Below, piece by piece: positions 48,701 to 57,406 of a stretch of 64,000 bases of DNA. The DNA is taken from assembly GCF_037478005.1 (NCBI RefSeq), contig NZ_CP144164.1, positions 2,108,001-2,172,000 on the forward strand, written 5' to 3'. The translations under genes and the position numbers were made by a program. The notes below the pieces were generated by a model. The model saw only the letters and a list, made by a program, of their open reading frames with translations. It searched no databases and had not been told where the DNA came from. The stretch's first letter is position 1; every line of letters begins with the position of its first letter. The stretch is from Alteromonas sp. M12 (GTDB lineage: Bacteria > Pseudomonadota > Gammaproteobacteria > Enterobacterales > Alteromonadaceae).

Positions 48701-50084
48701 ACATCACATTTATCGCGTGATCATCGAATGTTACTTTTAGAAAATTGGGGTTTTCGGGGGCAACCGAGCAGTTATACGTTATCGGATAAGTCTTATTGGG
48801 GGTACTTGCACTACCTGGTAACCAATATGCTGGGCGGCCTTCAACACAGGGTGTTGCATTAAGACTTAAAATTGCTTTTTTCATGGATAAGTTGAAGGCT
48901 TCTAGATCTTCACTTTTGTAATTATCATAAGGTTGTGAATTTTCGGAAAATAACGAAAGTGTCGCTAACATCTCGCCATAAAACGTTTTGTATTGTTCTA
49001 AGCGGCTGAACACATGATTAATATCTTTACGCAGTTTTTGATCTAAATAATTAGCGTATTCTGAGGCTATTTGATCTTTTTCTAATTGTAATAAAGACTT
49101 CTGCATGTAACCTAAAGTTAAGGCTAAAATTACGATAAAAAAAGCATAACTCGATACAACGGTTAATGAGCGGTATGAGCGAGTAATAGATTGGTTTTTG
49201 GGCAGTAAATATAAACGTAGAAGACACCACATGAACAATAAACTGACCAGCGTGACAACCAGCAAAGAAAGGTTCCAATCATTGTTTTCTCGGTTGCTAA
49301 GTTTACTCTGTGGTAGCAGTCCAACTAAATATAGTTTGTCCAGTTCTACCATTTTATTCTGTGCACCGTCTTCTGAGGTTTCTGACAGTTTTTTTAATGG
49401 AATTTCCAGCGCGAATGGAAATACAAATACGCGGAAATCACCATAGGATATTTTCATGTCCACATGATTGCTGTAGCTTGGAAGGGGCGGGTTAGTGTCG
49501 CTTGCTGCCGATTTTTGAGATTCACTAAAATTAAATTGGAATTGTTTGTTTTTTTGTTGGATTTGTTGATTGATACTACGTAATTCTACGATGGAGATTG
49601 TGCTTTCATCACCGACGGTAGCAATGACTTTCCCTTCTTTATCAGCGAATAAATATTTGCTAAATCCTTTTTTCGGATTTGGAAGAATGTCTTCAAAAGA
49701 TAATTCCGCTTCGAACTTTTGATTATTAGCGTCTAGATCAGTACTAACGAGCAGAGTTTGCCCCGCAATTGAATATTTAAACCCATCCGCTTTCAAAAGG
49801 TTTTGTTCCGAATTGGCTTTTCGGGTATAACTCGGGAGTAGGGACCGGATGGAGGAAACACCTTCTTTAAATCGGTGCATACTATCCAGTTTATTTAAAT
49901 TTTCTTTAAATTCATTGGAAGCTTCGTAAAGCACTCTATAATAATCATGATTAGCGGTACGATCTTTTTGATTTAACAGAGCGTAATAACCCAGTGCTGC
50001 AAAGATCAGCAGAATCAAAACACCGTACACCCAGGTTTTTTTATTGGGGACGGCAATAGTAGATTTCACAGTTTCCAGTGGCAT
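45792..50084 (-). CDS. Large multi-pass membrane protein with two sensor-like domains, unknown function
   Basis: 1430 residues from ATG at 50084, which has AGGG nine bases upstream; an ATG 51 bases earlier has none. Predicted layout: helix (about 17-37); periplasmic domain (about 40-265); two helices; periplasmic domain (about 365-755) with a double-Cache-like end (MVVDRSTGDVIFHN, then GHGQSG-like TYHGQSGRFALSSTVI and WAIVVFYP); a bundle of four helices (about 760-890); short loop; helix (about 1030-1055); cytosolic part (about 1060-1370); two terminal helices. The cytosolic part lacks a Walker A motif. A stretch with WESCSSAEKLALLNLAKRQ then GLITVRKGNIDVINRSF looks like a winged-helix. I do not recognise the family. 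An orphan membrane sensor is inference. Confidence 0.8.
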   Translation of the reverse strand: MPLETVKSTIAVPNKKTWVYGVLILLIFAALGYYALLNQKDRTANHDYYRVLYEASNEFKENLNKLDSMHRFKEGVSSIRSLLPSYTRKANSEQNLLKADGFKYSIAGQTLLVSTDLDANNQKFEAELSFEDILPNPKKGFSKYLFADKEGKVIATVGDESTISIVELRSINQQIQQKNKQFQFNFSESQKSAASDTNPPLPSYSNHVDMKISYGDFRVFVFPFALEIPLKKLSETSEDGAQNKMVELDKLYLVGLLPQSKLSNRENNDWNLSLLVVTLVSLLFMWCLLRLYLLPKNQSITRSYRSLTVVSSYAFFIVILALTLGYMQKSLLQLEKDQIASEYANYLDQKLRKDINHVFSRLEQYKTFYGEMLATLSLFSENSQPYDNYKSEDLEAFNLSMKKAILSLNATPCVEGRPAYWLPGSASTPNKTYPITYNCSVAPENPNFLKVTFDDHAINVMLNAYRSNKADHVILDFYSNNQLLDLTAEKSLNTSVTPDFIQDQSHTILSAFAINKEGNSVLPSLNFQESNALPATFNLSHRNYYKKVRDQKGWDIDRIPSAIKNNESPNQSNLDIQPSEKNAPSGPFKNVYIQRLLNVTNGTRGTTISMPISSADSDKTYDYILAADVLLPSMSLGQSPPYDFNYMVVDRSTGDVIFHNDSSRSLVENLYFSGDNRSALSKWLKAGLDHYPELGRELIEGTYHGQSGRFALSSTVIDKWAIVVFYPNDSLQTFMTNQFLYVMTTFAVIIGLMVIGIYSVRHFVWTSTLKEKLKLPAKLNVRLVMLVSSVLFSTSYCLYFLGHNIDTLFSHGNGLNWSLWLPVVGLLIATILVYRGCYNHFCFPYKELNDCTLDSAKRGSKRLIIAVLIAVGIHFLYLQKTASTPEKTLDFHYQQLACNWLNYERQEVNSIGLSRYPNSITSTRITPTNLLPLDPKWRARLTRKDGDCQNHSAQIHPDDYPSLSSVFGATYLWQWINIYILDRELAASYQPDSDFRSYSHKMPGGLISSIVFYTALFAVIIWAWFRFNTQLLWNRLYCPERFLQHINRMTSSVQTLHFEQRSHNLKIECDTIKLNGIGLSLLLRSMNLKSAVAANDMQANHLLAGFEKLFSLSPCLQKFSEQSSFLPNLKLNIINQDPKKIAVEIWDIETCLEKGEFRQLLLDLIMEIKSLTLSGQLDSFTIYTGFHSLQRVKMKDPLMLEQSSVLDHAEYLSWAECLMDFIVVIPESFKQGIDWQMLKEEVDAFPELQFLQQEVEQSEQLESWAHIWKRDEQLNIESRWSTINYILLNAEALYRFKWESCSSAEKLALLNLAKRQKLNPANTQMIEHLALNGLITVRKGNIDVINRSFSHFILHAETNATLNQLVKHGEEGLWKSYRLPLGVIIILIIGGIALTSGESIYIIAASMAGVLGTIASVTNSANLLRGQMKD

Positions 50085-50205
50085 AATATTTTTCCCTAAT
50101 AGGATAATTAAGCTATCAAACTGTGTATTTTGCAAGCTAAATGGCTAAATTTTGTTCATTTGGCTTGCTGTGAATGAATTTTGGCGATGTAAAAAGGAAA
50201 ACCTG

Positions 50206-50589
50206 ATGCCTGAACTATCTACGGATGAATTTATCACTATTAGTAAATTACAGCCTGAAGCGCGTTTCGATTATGCGTTGTCTAAAATGATAGAAAACAA
50301 AGAGTTGTGGGGGCTGTTCGGGGAAAATGGTTGGCTATTGCTGCAAGCTGAAGAAGATGCGTGCATGCCAATTTGGCCCAGTGAATCCTTCGCTAAAGCG
50401 TGGGAGAAAAATGATTTTCCTGACTGTAAGCCAAAACAAATACTTTTAGATGATTGGTTACAGCAGTGGTTACCAGGAATGGAAAAAAACGGAACTTTGA
50501 TACTGGTATTTCCGCTGAGTGAGGATGAAGAGGGCATCATGCTTGAAGCAAAAGAACTGACAGAGTGTTTTGCCGAACTAATGGAATAA
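50206..50589 (+). CDS. DUF2750 family protein
   Basis: 127 residues. The start ATG at 50206 follows AAAAAGGAAAACC; an upstream in-frame TTG at 50152 is unsupported. MPELSTDEFITISKLQPEARFDYALSKMIENKELWGLFGENGWLLL..., then PIWPSESFAKAW and ILLDDWLQQWLPGMEKNGTLILVFP fit DUF2750. It is a small acidic cytoplasmic domain resembling immunity-type (SUKH/Imm-like) folds in its pattern, but no toxin gene is adjacent. It is divergent from the 1430-residue membrane protein; they share 121 bases of control region. Confidence 0.8.
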   Translation: MPELSTDEFITISKLQPEARFDYALSKMIENKELWGLFGENGWLLLQAEEDACMPIWPSESFAKAWEKNDFPDCKPKQILLDDWLQQWLPGMEKNGTLILVFPLSEDEEGIMLEAKELTECFAELME

Positions 50590-50641
50590 TCCTATTTGCT
50601 AATGGCCACATATATATTTCTGTCCAACTAGCATCAATTGC

Positions 50642-50676
50642 GGACATCACCCACAAAAAATAGTTAGGTGATGTCC
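50642..50676. promoter_or_regulatory. 10-bp inverted repeat before the desulfurase-SufE gene
   Basis: GGACATCACC (50642-50651) and GGTGATGTCC (50667-50676) are perfect inverted copies separated by 15 bases. They end 37 bases before the ATG. This may be an operator or an RNA hairpin; a terminator is unlikely since no T-run follows. Confidence 0.5.
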
Positions 50677-50713
50677 AGTCGATTTTACAGATATCAACAG
50701 ATTAAATGCCCCT

Positions 50714-52411
50714 ATGAAAGATACTTCTCTACGTCATTTGTTTCCATTTTTTCAACATCCAGCGAATGCGGATTTAGTCTATTTTGATAATGCGGCAACT
50801 ACTCAGAAACCGCAAAACGTGCTGACCAGTATTCAAGATTATTATCTGTTTAAAAATGCCAATGTACATAGGTCGTCATTTTCCTTAGCCAATCAAACCA
50901 CGGCTGAGTTTGAGGATGCCAGAGGCTATGTTCAGCAGTTCATCGGCGCACAAAAAAAACAGCAAATAGTATTTACCAAAGGCGCAACTGAAAGTATCAA
51001 CTTGGTTGCTAAATCATTGTCAGAAAGGGACTTTCCCTCTGGTGGACGGATTCTTCTGTCGGCCACAGAACATCACGCCAATATTGTTCCTTGGCAAATC
51101 TTAGCAAAAAAGAAAAACTTGCAAATCGACATTATTCCAATTGATGAGTTGGGTGTTTGGGAGCTCGAAAAGGGCCTGGCACTGCTTACCAATAATACGT
51201 GTATTGTGGCGCTGGCTTTAGTTTCGAATGCGCTAGGTAGCATTCAGCCTGTTGAGCCCTTTTTACGCAAAGCTAAAGCTGTAAACGCCATTTCTTTAGT
51301 CGATGCTGCACAAGCCATCGCCCATCTACCCATTGACGTGAACAACTTAGATTGTGATTTTTTAGTGTTTAGTGGTCATAAGGCGTTTGCTCCAACCGGC
51401 ACGGGCGTACTTTATGGCAAACAGAGTGCACTGGAGAGTCTTCCGGTATTCTTAACTGGCGGAGAGATGGTTAAAAATGTTGAATTCAATACGGCGACTT
51501 ACCAAGCTAGCCCGTTAAAATTTGAGGCTGGCACACCGCATATTGAAGGCATACTCGCGTTAAAAGAAGCATTACATTTTATTGATGTTAACCGTGCGCA
51601 AATCATTCAACACGAAGCCGCTTTAATCAAGTATTTGCTCGACAAAATTCAAAATCTATCCGGGGTGACTATTTATGGCGACCCTGTAAACCGAATTGCT
51701 ACATTGTCTTTTACTGTGCAAGGTCATGATAGTCAGGACATTGGTATTGTTCTGGCTGAAAAAGGCATTGCGGTTAGAGTAGGGCATCATTGTGCAATGC
51801 CATTGATGAAGGCATTGAACATCTTAGGAACCATTAGAGTTTCGTTAAGTTGTTACAATACCTTTGCTGAAATCGACTTTTTTGTGGCCCAGTTAAGCAG
51901 CGCTATTCAGCAATTAGGCTTCACAGGTTCAGCAAAATCTGCTGCCTTTGATAAAACCACTGATACTGCCAATCGCCAAGTTGATAATCTGGTGTTGAAC
52001 ATTCCAACACATAATTTGGTGTTGGCGGATAGTATTAAGTCGGCACGGGGATGGGATCAGGTTTTTCGGCAAATTATGTTGGCGGGGAAGTCCCTCAAAC
52101 GCTTAGCTGAGGATAAAAAAACAGCTGATTCTGAAGTGTTTGGCTGTGAGTCTCAGGTATGGTTGTTGTGTAAAACTACATCGCCAAATCGCTTAGCATT
52201 TGAAGTGGATGCCAGCAGTAAAATAGTCCGTGGCTTGTTAGCGATTATTTTAGAACCGATTCAAAACCAAACCGCTGAATTTGTTTCAGCATTTGATTAC
52301 AAATTATATTTGTCTGATATACAGTTAGACAAACATCTTAGTGAAACCCGCGGTAACGGTCTTGCTGCGGTAATTGAGAAAATCCAACATTATGCCAATC
52401 AAAATAGGTAA
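50714..52411 (+). CDS. Cysteine desulfurase fused to SufE/CsdE-type sulfur acceptor
   Basis: 565 residues. Residues 1-405 are a class V aminotransferase-fold cysteine desulfurase of the SufS/CsdA branch: NAATTQKP, TEHHANIVPW, DAAQAIAHLPIDV, the PLP lysine in SGHKAF (about 223) and the persulfide cysteine in GHHCAMPLM (about 360). After a linker (about 405-430), residues 440-565 match SufE/CsdE: FRQIMLAGKSL, FGCESQVWL (acceptor cysteine about 478) and KIVRGLLAIILEP. In E. coli CsdA and CsdE are separate proteins; here donor and acceptor are one chain. Sulfur for Fe-S or tRNA modification is the expected output. Confidence 0.93.
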   Translation: MKDTSLRHLFPFFQHPANADLVYFDNAATTQKPQNVLTSIQDYYLFKNANVHRSSFSLANQTTAEFEDARGYVQQFIGAQKKQQIVFTKGATESINLVAKSLSERDFPSGGRILLSATEHHANIVPWQILAKKKNLQIDIIPIDELGVWELEKGLALLTNNTCIVALALVSNALGSIQPVEPFLRKAKAVNAISLVDAAQAIAHLPIDVNNLDCDFLVFSGHKAFAPTGTGVLYGKQSALESLPVFLTGGEMVKNVEFNTATYQASPLKFEAGTPHIEGILALKEALHFIDVNRAQIIQHEAALIKYLLDKIQNLSGVTIYGDPVNRIATLSFTVQGHDSQDIGIVLAEKGIAVRVGHHCAMPLMKALNILGTIRVSLSCYNTFAEIDFFVAQLSSAIQQLGFTGSAKSAAFDKTTDTANRQVDNLVLNIPTHNLVLADSIKSARGWDQVFRQIMLAGKSLKRLAEDKKTADSEVFGCESQVWLLCKTTSPNRLAFEVDASSKIVRGLLAIILEPIQNQTAEFVSAFDYKLYLSDIQLDKHLSETRGNGLAAVIEKIQHYANQNR

Positions 52412-52463
52412 ATGTTCGATTTAGTTGTGGCTAGCAATTCTAAAGCCTGATGATAGGAAACAT

Positions 52464-54020
52464 ATGTCTCAAGAAAATGAAGTCAAATTACTTGCTCGAA
52501 ATCTAACTGAATCAGATTTTGACGTACTCAAAGTCATAATGAACAAGGTATACCCAAATTTGGGCGGCTCCATCACCAAAAAACGCTATTTGGCGATGTT
52601 AAAAATCTTCAGAGACGGGCAAATCTGTATTGAAGATGATGGCAAAGTGGTTGCCGCCGCTTTTTCAGTTATCGTTGATTATGATAAATTTGGTGACGAG
52701 CACACCTATGACGAAATTACCGGTAATTCCTATTTAACAACCCATGATCCCAATGGTGATGTGTTGTACGGTATTGAAGTTTTTGTCGATCCTGAATACC
52801 GCAACTTGCGACTGGGCAGAAGGCTTTACGAGGCTCGCAAGGAGCTGTGTCAAAGTTTGAATCTGCGCGCCATTATATTAGGTGGACGGATTCCCAATTA
52901 TAAAAATCATAGTCATGAACTTTCGCCACAAAAATACATAGAAGCAGTAAAGCGCAGAGATCTCTACGACCCGATTTTGACCTTTCAATTGTCGAATGAC
53001 TTTGAAGTTAAGCGCGTACTACGTGGATACATGCCTGAAGACAAAGAGTCTGAAGGATATGCAACGCTATTAGAGTGGTTCAATATTTATTATGAACCGA
53101 AAAAGCGCAAACTGTTTGGTCACCAAAAAGATTCTGTTCGTATTGGCTGTGTGCAATGGCAGATGCGTGAAATGGAAAGTGTCGGGGAGTTGCTGCAACA
53201 ATTTGAGTACTTTGTGGATGCGTTGTCTGATTACCGTTGCGATGTTGCTCTGTTCCCTGAGTTTTTCAATGCTCCGCTTATGGGGCTTGGCGACCAGAGT
53301 TCTTCAATCGAAGCAATTAAACATCTATCTACCTATACCGAAGAAATCGTGAATGCGGTTTCGCATATGGCGGTGAGCTACAACATTAATATTATTGCCG
53401 GTTCTATGCCGCTAATTGAAGAGGATTTGTTGTACAACGTAGCCTACATTTGCAAACGAGACGGAACCATAGAGTCTCAATATAAATTGCACCCCACACC
53501 TTCTGAGAAAAAAGATTGGGCAATGGAAGGCGGAGATCGCCTTACTTTATTTGAGACAGATTTTGGTCGCATTGGTGTACTTATATGCTATGACGTTGAA
53601 TTTCCGGAACTTGCACGTTTGCTTAGTGAAGAAGAGATGCAGATTCTATTTGTACCCTTTTGGACAGATACAAAAAATGGCTATCTGCGAGTGAAGCGTT
53701 GTGCGCAAGCACGTGCTATAGAAAATGAATGTTATGTGGCTATCGCCGGCAGTATCGGAAACTTGCCCAAAGTGGACAACGTGGATATTCAGTACGGACA
53801 AACAGCGGTATTTTCTCCGTCTGACTTTGCCTTCCCCCATGATGCAGTGATGGCCGAAACCACGCCAAATACCGAAATGACGTTAATCGTTGACGTGGAT
53901 TTGGATAAATTACAAATTTTACAAAATACCGGCTCAGTGCGTAACTTTTTAGATAAAAGACGAGACCTTTATCGGATTGAATGGTTGGGTGAAAAAAGCA
54001 TCGTCAAACAGGTTAAATAA
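52464..54020 (+). CDS. GNAT acetyltransferase-carbon-nitrogen hydrolase fusion protein
   Basis: 518 residues from ATG at 52464, which follows AGGAAAC; a longer frame from 52425 is not supported. Residues about 5-200 are a GNAT N-acetyltransferase (GIEVFVDPEYRNLRLGRRLYEARKEL, the acetyl-CoA loop). Residues about 225-515 are a nitrilase-superfamily hydrolase with the catalytic Glu in FPEFFNAPL (about 273), Lys in KLHPTPSEK (about 346) and Cys in LICYDVEFPE (about 380). This fused pair is a known arrangement; the substrate is unknown. It follows the desulfurase-SufE gene by 52 bases and may be cotranscribed. Confidence 0.9.
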   Translation: MSQENEVKLLARNLTESDFDVLKVIMNKVYPNLGGSITKKRYLAMLKIFRDGQICIEDDGKVVAAAFSVIVDYDKFGDEHTYDEITGNSYLTTHDPNGDVLYGIEVFVDPEYRNLRLGRRLYEARKELCQSLNLRAIILGGRIPNYKNHSHELSPQKYIEAVKRRDLYDPILTFQLSNDFEVKRVLRGYMPEDKESEGYATLLEWFNIYYEPKKRKLFGHQKDSVRIGCVQWQMREMESVGELLQQFEYFVDALSDYRCDVALFPEFFNAPLMGLGDQSSSIEAIKHLSTYTEEIVNAVSHMAVSYNINIIAGSMPLIEEDLLYNVAYICKRDGTIESQYKLHPTPSEKKDWAMEGGDRLTLFETDFGRIGVLICYDVEFPELARLLSEEEMQILFVPFWTDTKNGYLRVKRCAQARAIENECYVAIAGSIGNLPKVDNVDIQYGQTAVFSPSDFAFPHDAVMAETTPNTEMTLIVDVDLDKLQILQNTGSVRNFLDKRRDLYRIEWLGEKSIVKQVK

Positions 54021-54043
54021 CTCAGTCGATTATAGTTCATAGG

Positions 54044-55300
54044 TCACTTTGGATTGGCGTTTTTCGCTTCTATCCATTGTGACATATATTGGGTACTTTT
54101 ATGGGAATGGTGTTGTAACATCATCCCAGTAAAATTATCTAATCTGAGTTGTGCCAGATGTGTCAGGCAGTAGTCGACTCTTTCTAGTAACTGCTGTTGG
54201 ATCACTTGCAAATTGAAACGTTGCGCGAGTAATTGATATCCATAGTCAGAAGCAAGTTGCCATTGTTTGGCATCTTGATATAAAGCAACGGCTTGATCCG
54301 CTATCTCTTGCGGATCATCTGCAATCGCCCCTGGCCACATTGATGAGTCATTCATCCCTTGACTCCCAATGCTGGTTGTCACTGATGGTGTGCCTGTCCA
54401 CATGGCATCAGCTAACTTGCCTTTCAAACCCGCACCGAAACGCAGTGGCGCTATGCACACTCTGCTTTGTTGCAATACTGAAAACGCATCTTCGGCCCAT
54501 CCATCCACATAAAAGCCGCTCTTTGGGTTGTGTAAATCAGTGGCTTTAGGTGGCGGATATGCACCGTAGACATGTAACTGGGCAGACGGAATTTGTTTGC
54601 GAATTAATGGCCAAATTGTTTGCTTAAGATATAAAACCGCATCCCAATTTGGCGCGTGACGAAAATTTCCAATGCTTACGAAATGTTGTCGCTGGCTAAA
54701 CTCGACCGGAGATCTCTTCAGTTGTTTAATATCCAGCATAAAAGGACAATAATGCAATAACGCTGAAGGCACGCTAAATTGCTGTTGTAAAACATTCATT
54801 TCATACTCTGAAATAATCAAACTTAGGTCACATCGATATATCGCGGCAATTTCACGCATCGCCATATCACTTTTTAAATCTGATTCAGATACTTGCCGCG
54901 ATTGTTTATGGGCTTTATGACGGGCATCACGTAAAAAGTGTAAATCCTCTGTATCCAAAATACGCAATGCATTGGGACAATTTTGCGCAACACGCCAAGA
55001 GAATTGTTCTTCCATCATAAAACGGTCAAATAGAACGATTTGCGGATTTAAGTTGGCAACAAACTGATCAAAAGAGCTGTGATTCAACTCGATGCTGGCT
55101 TCTTCAATCCCCAATTCAGTTAGATCGATCTTGTGTTCAGTTTGAATTGCAGGACTTGCAAAGCACACTTGATAACCGGCAGCTATAAATGACTTTAATA
55201 AGCTCAACATGTGTTTTCCTGCAGCAGAAGAGTTTGGTTCTGGCCACACGTAACCAATGGCCAATAGCTGTTTAGGTAATTTTTCTGCTTGCTGAGTCAT
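54044..55300 (-). CDS. Glycosyltransferase, GT-B type (GT4-like)
   Basis: 418 residues. N-terminal Rossmann start LLAIGYVWPEPNSSAAGKHMLSLL and a C-terminal donor-binding domain with FVSIGNFRHAPNWDAVLYL (about 207), VDGWAEDAFSVLQQSRVCIAPLRFGAGLKGKLADAMWTG (about 262-300) and TPSVTTSIGSQGM; the E-x7-E motif is altered because the usual Glu is replaced by the stretch FGAGLKGKLADAM. GT4-type retaining enzymes transfer sugars from nucleotide donors. The acceptor is unknown. No polysaccharide cluster surrounds it. It is convergent with the GNAT-nitrilase gene. Confidence 0.8.
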   Translation of the reverse strand: MTQQAEKLPKQLLAIGYVWPEPNSSAAGKHMLSLLKSFIAAGYQVCFASPAIQTEHKIDLTELGIEEASIELNHSSFDQFVANLNPQIVLFDRFMMEEQFSWRVAQNCPNALRILDTEDLHFLRDARHKAHKQSRQVSESDLKSDMAMREIAAIYRCDLSLIISEYEMNVLQQQFSVPSALLHYCPFMLDIKQLKRSPVEFSQRQHFVSIGNFRHAPNWDAVLYLKQTIWPLIRKQIPSAQLHVYGAYPPPKATDLHNPKSGFYVDGWAEDAFSVLQQSRVCIAPLRFGAGLKGKLADAMWTGTPSVTTSIGSQGMNDSSMWPGAIADDPQEIADQAVALYQDAKQWQLASDYGYQLLAQRFNLQVIQQQLLERVDYCLTHLAQLRLDNFTGMMLQHHSHKSTQYMSQWIEAKNANPK

Positions 55301-55406
55301 CTAAGTATCAATTTTGGGCATGTCAATGGAGGTCGTGGATGATAACCCTATGCAGTAAAGTGGGAAAGACTTAAGATAGCTTAAAGTTTAAATAATGGAA
55401 CATATA

Positions 55407-56432
55407 ATGGCGAAACATTTAGTCTTTGGAGCTGGACTTATTGGCAGCTATTTAGGCGCTAGTTTACTGCACAAAAACCAAAATGTGACGTTTTTGGCTC
55501 GATCACACAGCGTAAACAAATTATCTAAAGGAATCATTTTAACGGACTATTTAGAGCACCGGGTGGAAGTTAACAACATTACATTCTTATTACCTGGTTC
55601 AGAAACAGAGCATAGTTTTGATATTATCTGGTTAACCGTAAAATGCACCGCTGTGGAGGCCGCTTTAGCGCAATTGCAATTACTGGTTAATCATCAGACA
55701 ACCATTATCTGCTGTCAAAATGGCTTGGGATCAGAGAGCGCGATTAAAACAGCCTTTCCTAATAACCGAGTGTTAAGAGCTATGGTACCGTTCAATGTGG
55801 TGGAGATAGCCGATGGCCATTTTCATCGAGGTTCAGAAGGCAGATTGACTATTGAAAGCTGTATTGATGATCGCAACTTTACTGAGCAGTTAATTGCCAG
55901 TATAGATTCGCCGATTTTAGCGTTTTCTATGTGTACTCAAATGACTTGGTTATTATGGGCCAAGTTACAATTAAATTTAGGGAATAGTGTCAATGCATTA
56001 GCCAATATTCCAGTGAAACACATGTTGCAACAGCGAAAATATAGATTGGTTATAGCGCAAATGATGCGTGAATTACTTTTGGTTACCGATGCAAAAGGGA
56101 TAGTGTTACCTAAAGTGACCTCCGTTTCTGCCCATTCTCTTCCCTTTGTTTTGAGTTTACCGGATTTTATATTCAAAATAGTTGCTAATCGCATGTTAGC
56201 TATTGATGAAAATGTCAGAACATCAATGTGGTGGGATATCTCAAATGGAAAGCAAACGGAAATTGATTATTTAAATGGGGCAATAGTTGAGGAAGGGGCC
56301 AAATTAGGAATTGCCGCGCCAGTGAATAAAAAGGTAATAGAACTGATCTACCAGTTAACTAACAATCCACAAACGATAACAGAATCAATGTCGGCGGTAG
56401 AGTTGTACAATACAACCATGAAATCATGCTAA
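55407..56432 (+). CDS. 2-dehydropantoate 2-reductase family protein (PanE-like)
   Basis: 341 residues from the second ATG (55407), which has GGA eight bases upstream; the first ATG (55395) lacks a site. LVFGAGLIGSYLGASLL is the NADPH Rossmann loop; WLTVKCTAV holds a conserved Lys; WAKLQLNLGNSVNAL (about 192) contributes the catalytic Lys and Asn; TEIDYLNGAIVEEGAKLGI (about 292) has the conserved Glu/Asn-Gly. The reaction expected is NADPH reduction of ketopantoate to pantoate for CoA synthesis. Family members with other 2-oxo acids exist, so PanE identity is probable, not certain. Confidence 0.83.
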   Translation: MAKHLVFGAGLIGSYLGASLLHKNQNVTFLARSHSVNKLSKGIILTDYLEHRVEVNNITFLLPGSETEHSFDIIWLTVKCTAVEAALAQLQLLVNHQTTIICCQNGLGSESAIKTAFPNNRVLRAMVPFNVVEIADGHFHRGSEGRLTIESCIDDRNFTEQLIASIDSPILAFSMCTQMTWLLWAKLQLNLGNSVNALANIPVKHMLQQRKYRLVIAQMMRELLLVTDAKGIVLPKVTSVSAHSLPFVLSLPDFIFKIVANRMLAIDENVRTSMWWDISNGKQTEIDYLNGAIVEEGAKLGIAAPVNKKVIELIYQLTNNPQTITESMSAVELYNTTMKSC

Positions 56433-56541
56433 ATTGGTTTTGGGATTATTTTTATCCTAAATTGTGAATAATAGTTCCACCTTTTAGGCAAATTTTGTTA
56501 AGTTAACTACACTAATTACCATAAGGTTTAACGGAGTTTTA

Positions 56542-57393
56542 ATGATGCACGCGTTGGATTATGCTTCTGAAGCAAAAGACATTTTTGTATTACCTGATTC
56601 AGTGCTTCAGATAAAAAGACTGATCGATGATGACGCTAGTGGTATGGATGACATTGCGAGCGTGATAAATTTCGACCCTGCGTTAACAGTACAAATTTTA
56701 AAAATAGCCAATAGTGCACTTTACAAATTTCCTAATAAAATCGAAACAGTGTCTAAAGCCATTCAAGTCATTGGTACTAACTCCGTTTATGACTTAGTGG
56801 TTGCGTGCAGTATATGCCGAACCTTTACACAGTTAGATTCTTCGGTAATTGATTTAGAGCGTTTTTGGGAAAATGCTGTTTGTTGCGCTTTGTTATGTAA
56901 GTATTTTGCAGAACGTAAAAAACTGAAAGAGTCTGAAAGATTATTTGTTTCTGGTCTACTACATAATGTGGGTGAGCTGGTTATGGTCAGATTCAACCCC
57001 GAAATTGCTAAAAAGTGCGCGCAAATTAACGAAACTGAAACCCCACTTGAGCTACAGTTAAAGTTATTAGGCGGTGCAACTTACGCGGATATTGGCTCTA
57101 CACTAGTAAGAATGTGGGGAATACCTGATGCGATCGTTACGCCCATCAGTAAACAGCACTATAGCCAACATGAAGTCTCGGATGTTGAACAGCAAATTAT
57201 GCAATTAAGCTATATTCTGGCTCTCGATAATTGTAATCCAGAAATTTATTCTGGACACGCTAACCTCGAAGTTGAGTTATATGAAAACTTAGGTTTAGAA
57301 GATAGTGACTTAGATGCTGCTTTAAGCCATGTGGGTATGCAGAGTCTTAGCGTCCTTGCTATGTTTAGTCCTGCGTCTGCGGCTATTGTGTGA
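56542..57393 (+). CDS. HDOD domain protein
   Basis: 283 residues, essentially one HDOD domain (about 15-215). Features: VLPDSVLQIKRLIDDD, DPALTVQILKIANSALYKFPNKIETVSKAIQVIGTNSVYDLV and FVSGLLHNVGELVMVR (about 132-150), where the HD-domain metal residues are degenerate (HNVGE). HDOD proteins are linked to signal transduction, c-di-GMP/chemotaxis or stress pathways, usually without hydrolase activity. The ATG at 56542 follows GGAG; a second ATG is adjacent. It stands alone. Confidence 0.87.
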   Translation: MMHALDYASEAKDIFVLPDSVLQIKRLIDDDASGMDDIASVINFDPALTVQILKIANSALYKFPNKIETVSKAIQVIGTNSVYDLVVACSICRTFTQLDSSVIDLERFWENAVCCALLCKYFAERKKLKESERLFVSGLLHNVGELVMVRFNPEIAKKCAQINETETPLELQLKLLGGATYADIGSTLVRMWGIPDAIVTPISKQHYSQHEVSDVEQQIMQLSYILALDNCNPEIYSGHANLEVELYENLGLEDSDLDAALSHVGMQSLSVLAMFSPASAAIV

Positions 57394-57406
57394 GCGGCTT
57401 AAATCT

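Noticed and set aside
46234..49446. Plus-strand ORFs of 60-90 codons inside the giant membrane-protein gene
   Set aside because: They are antisense to a long clear coding region, lack ribosome-binding sites and show no family features.
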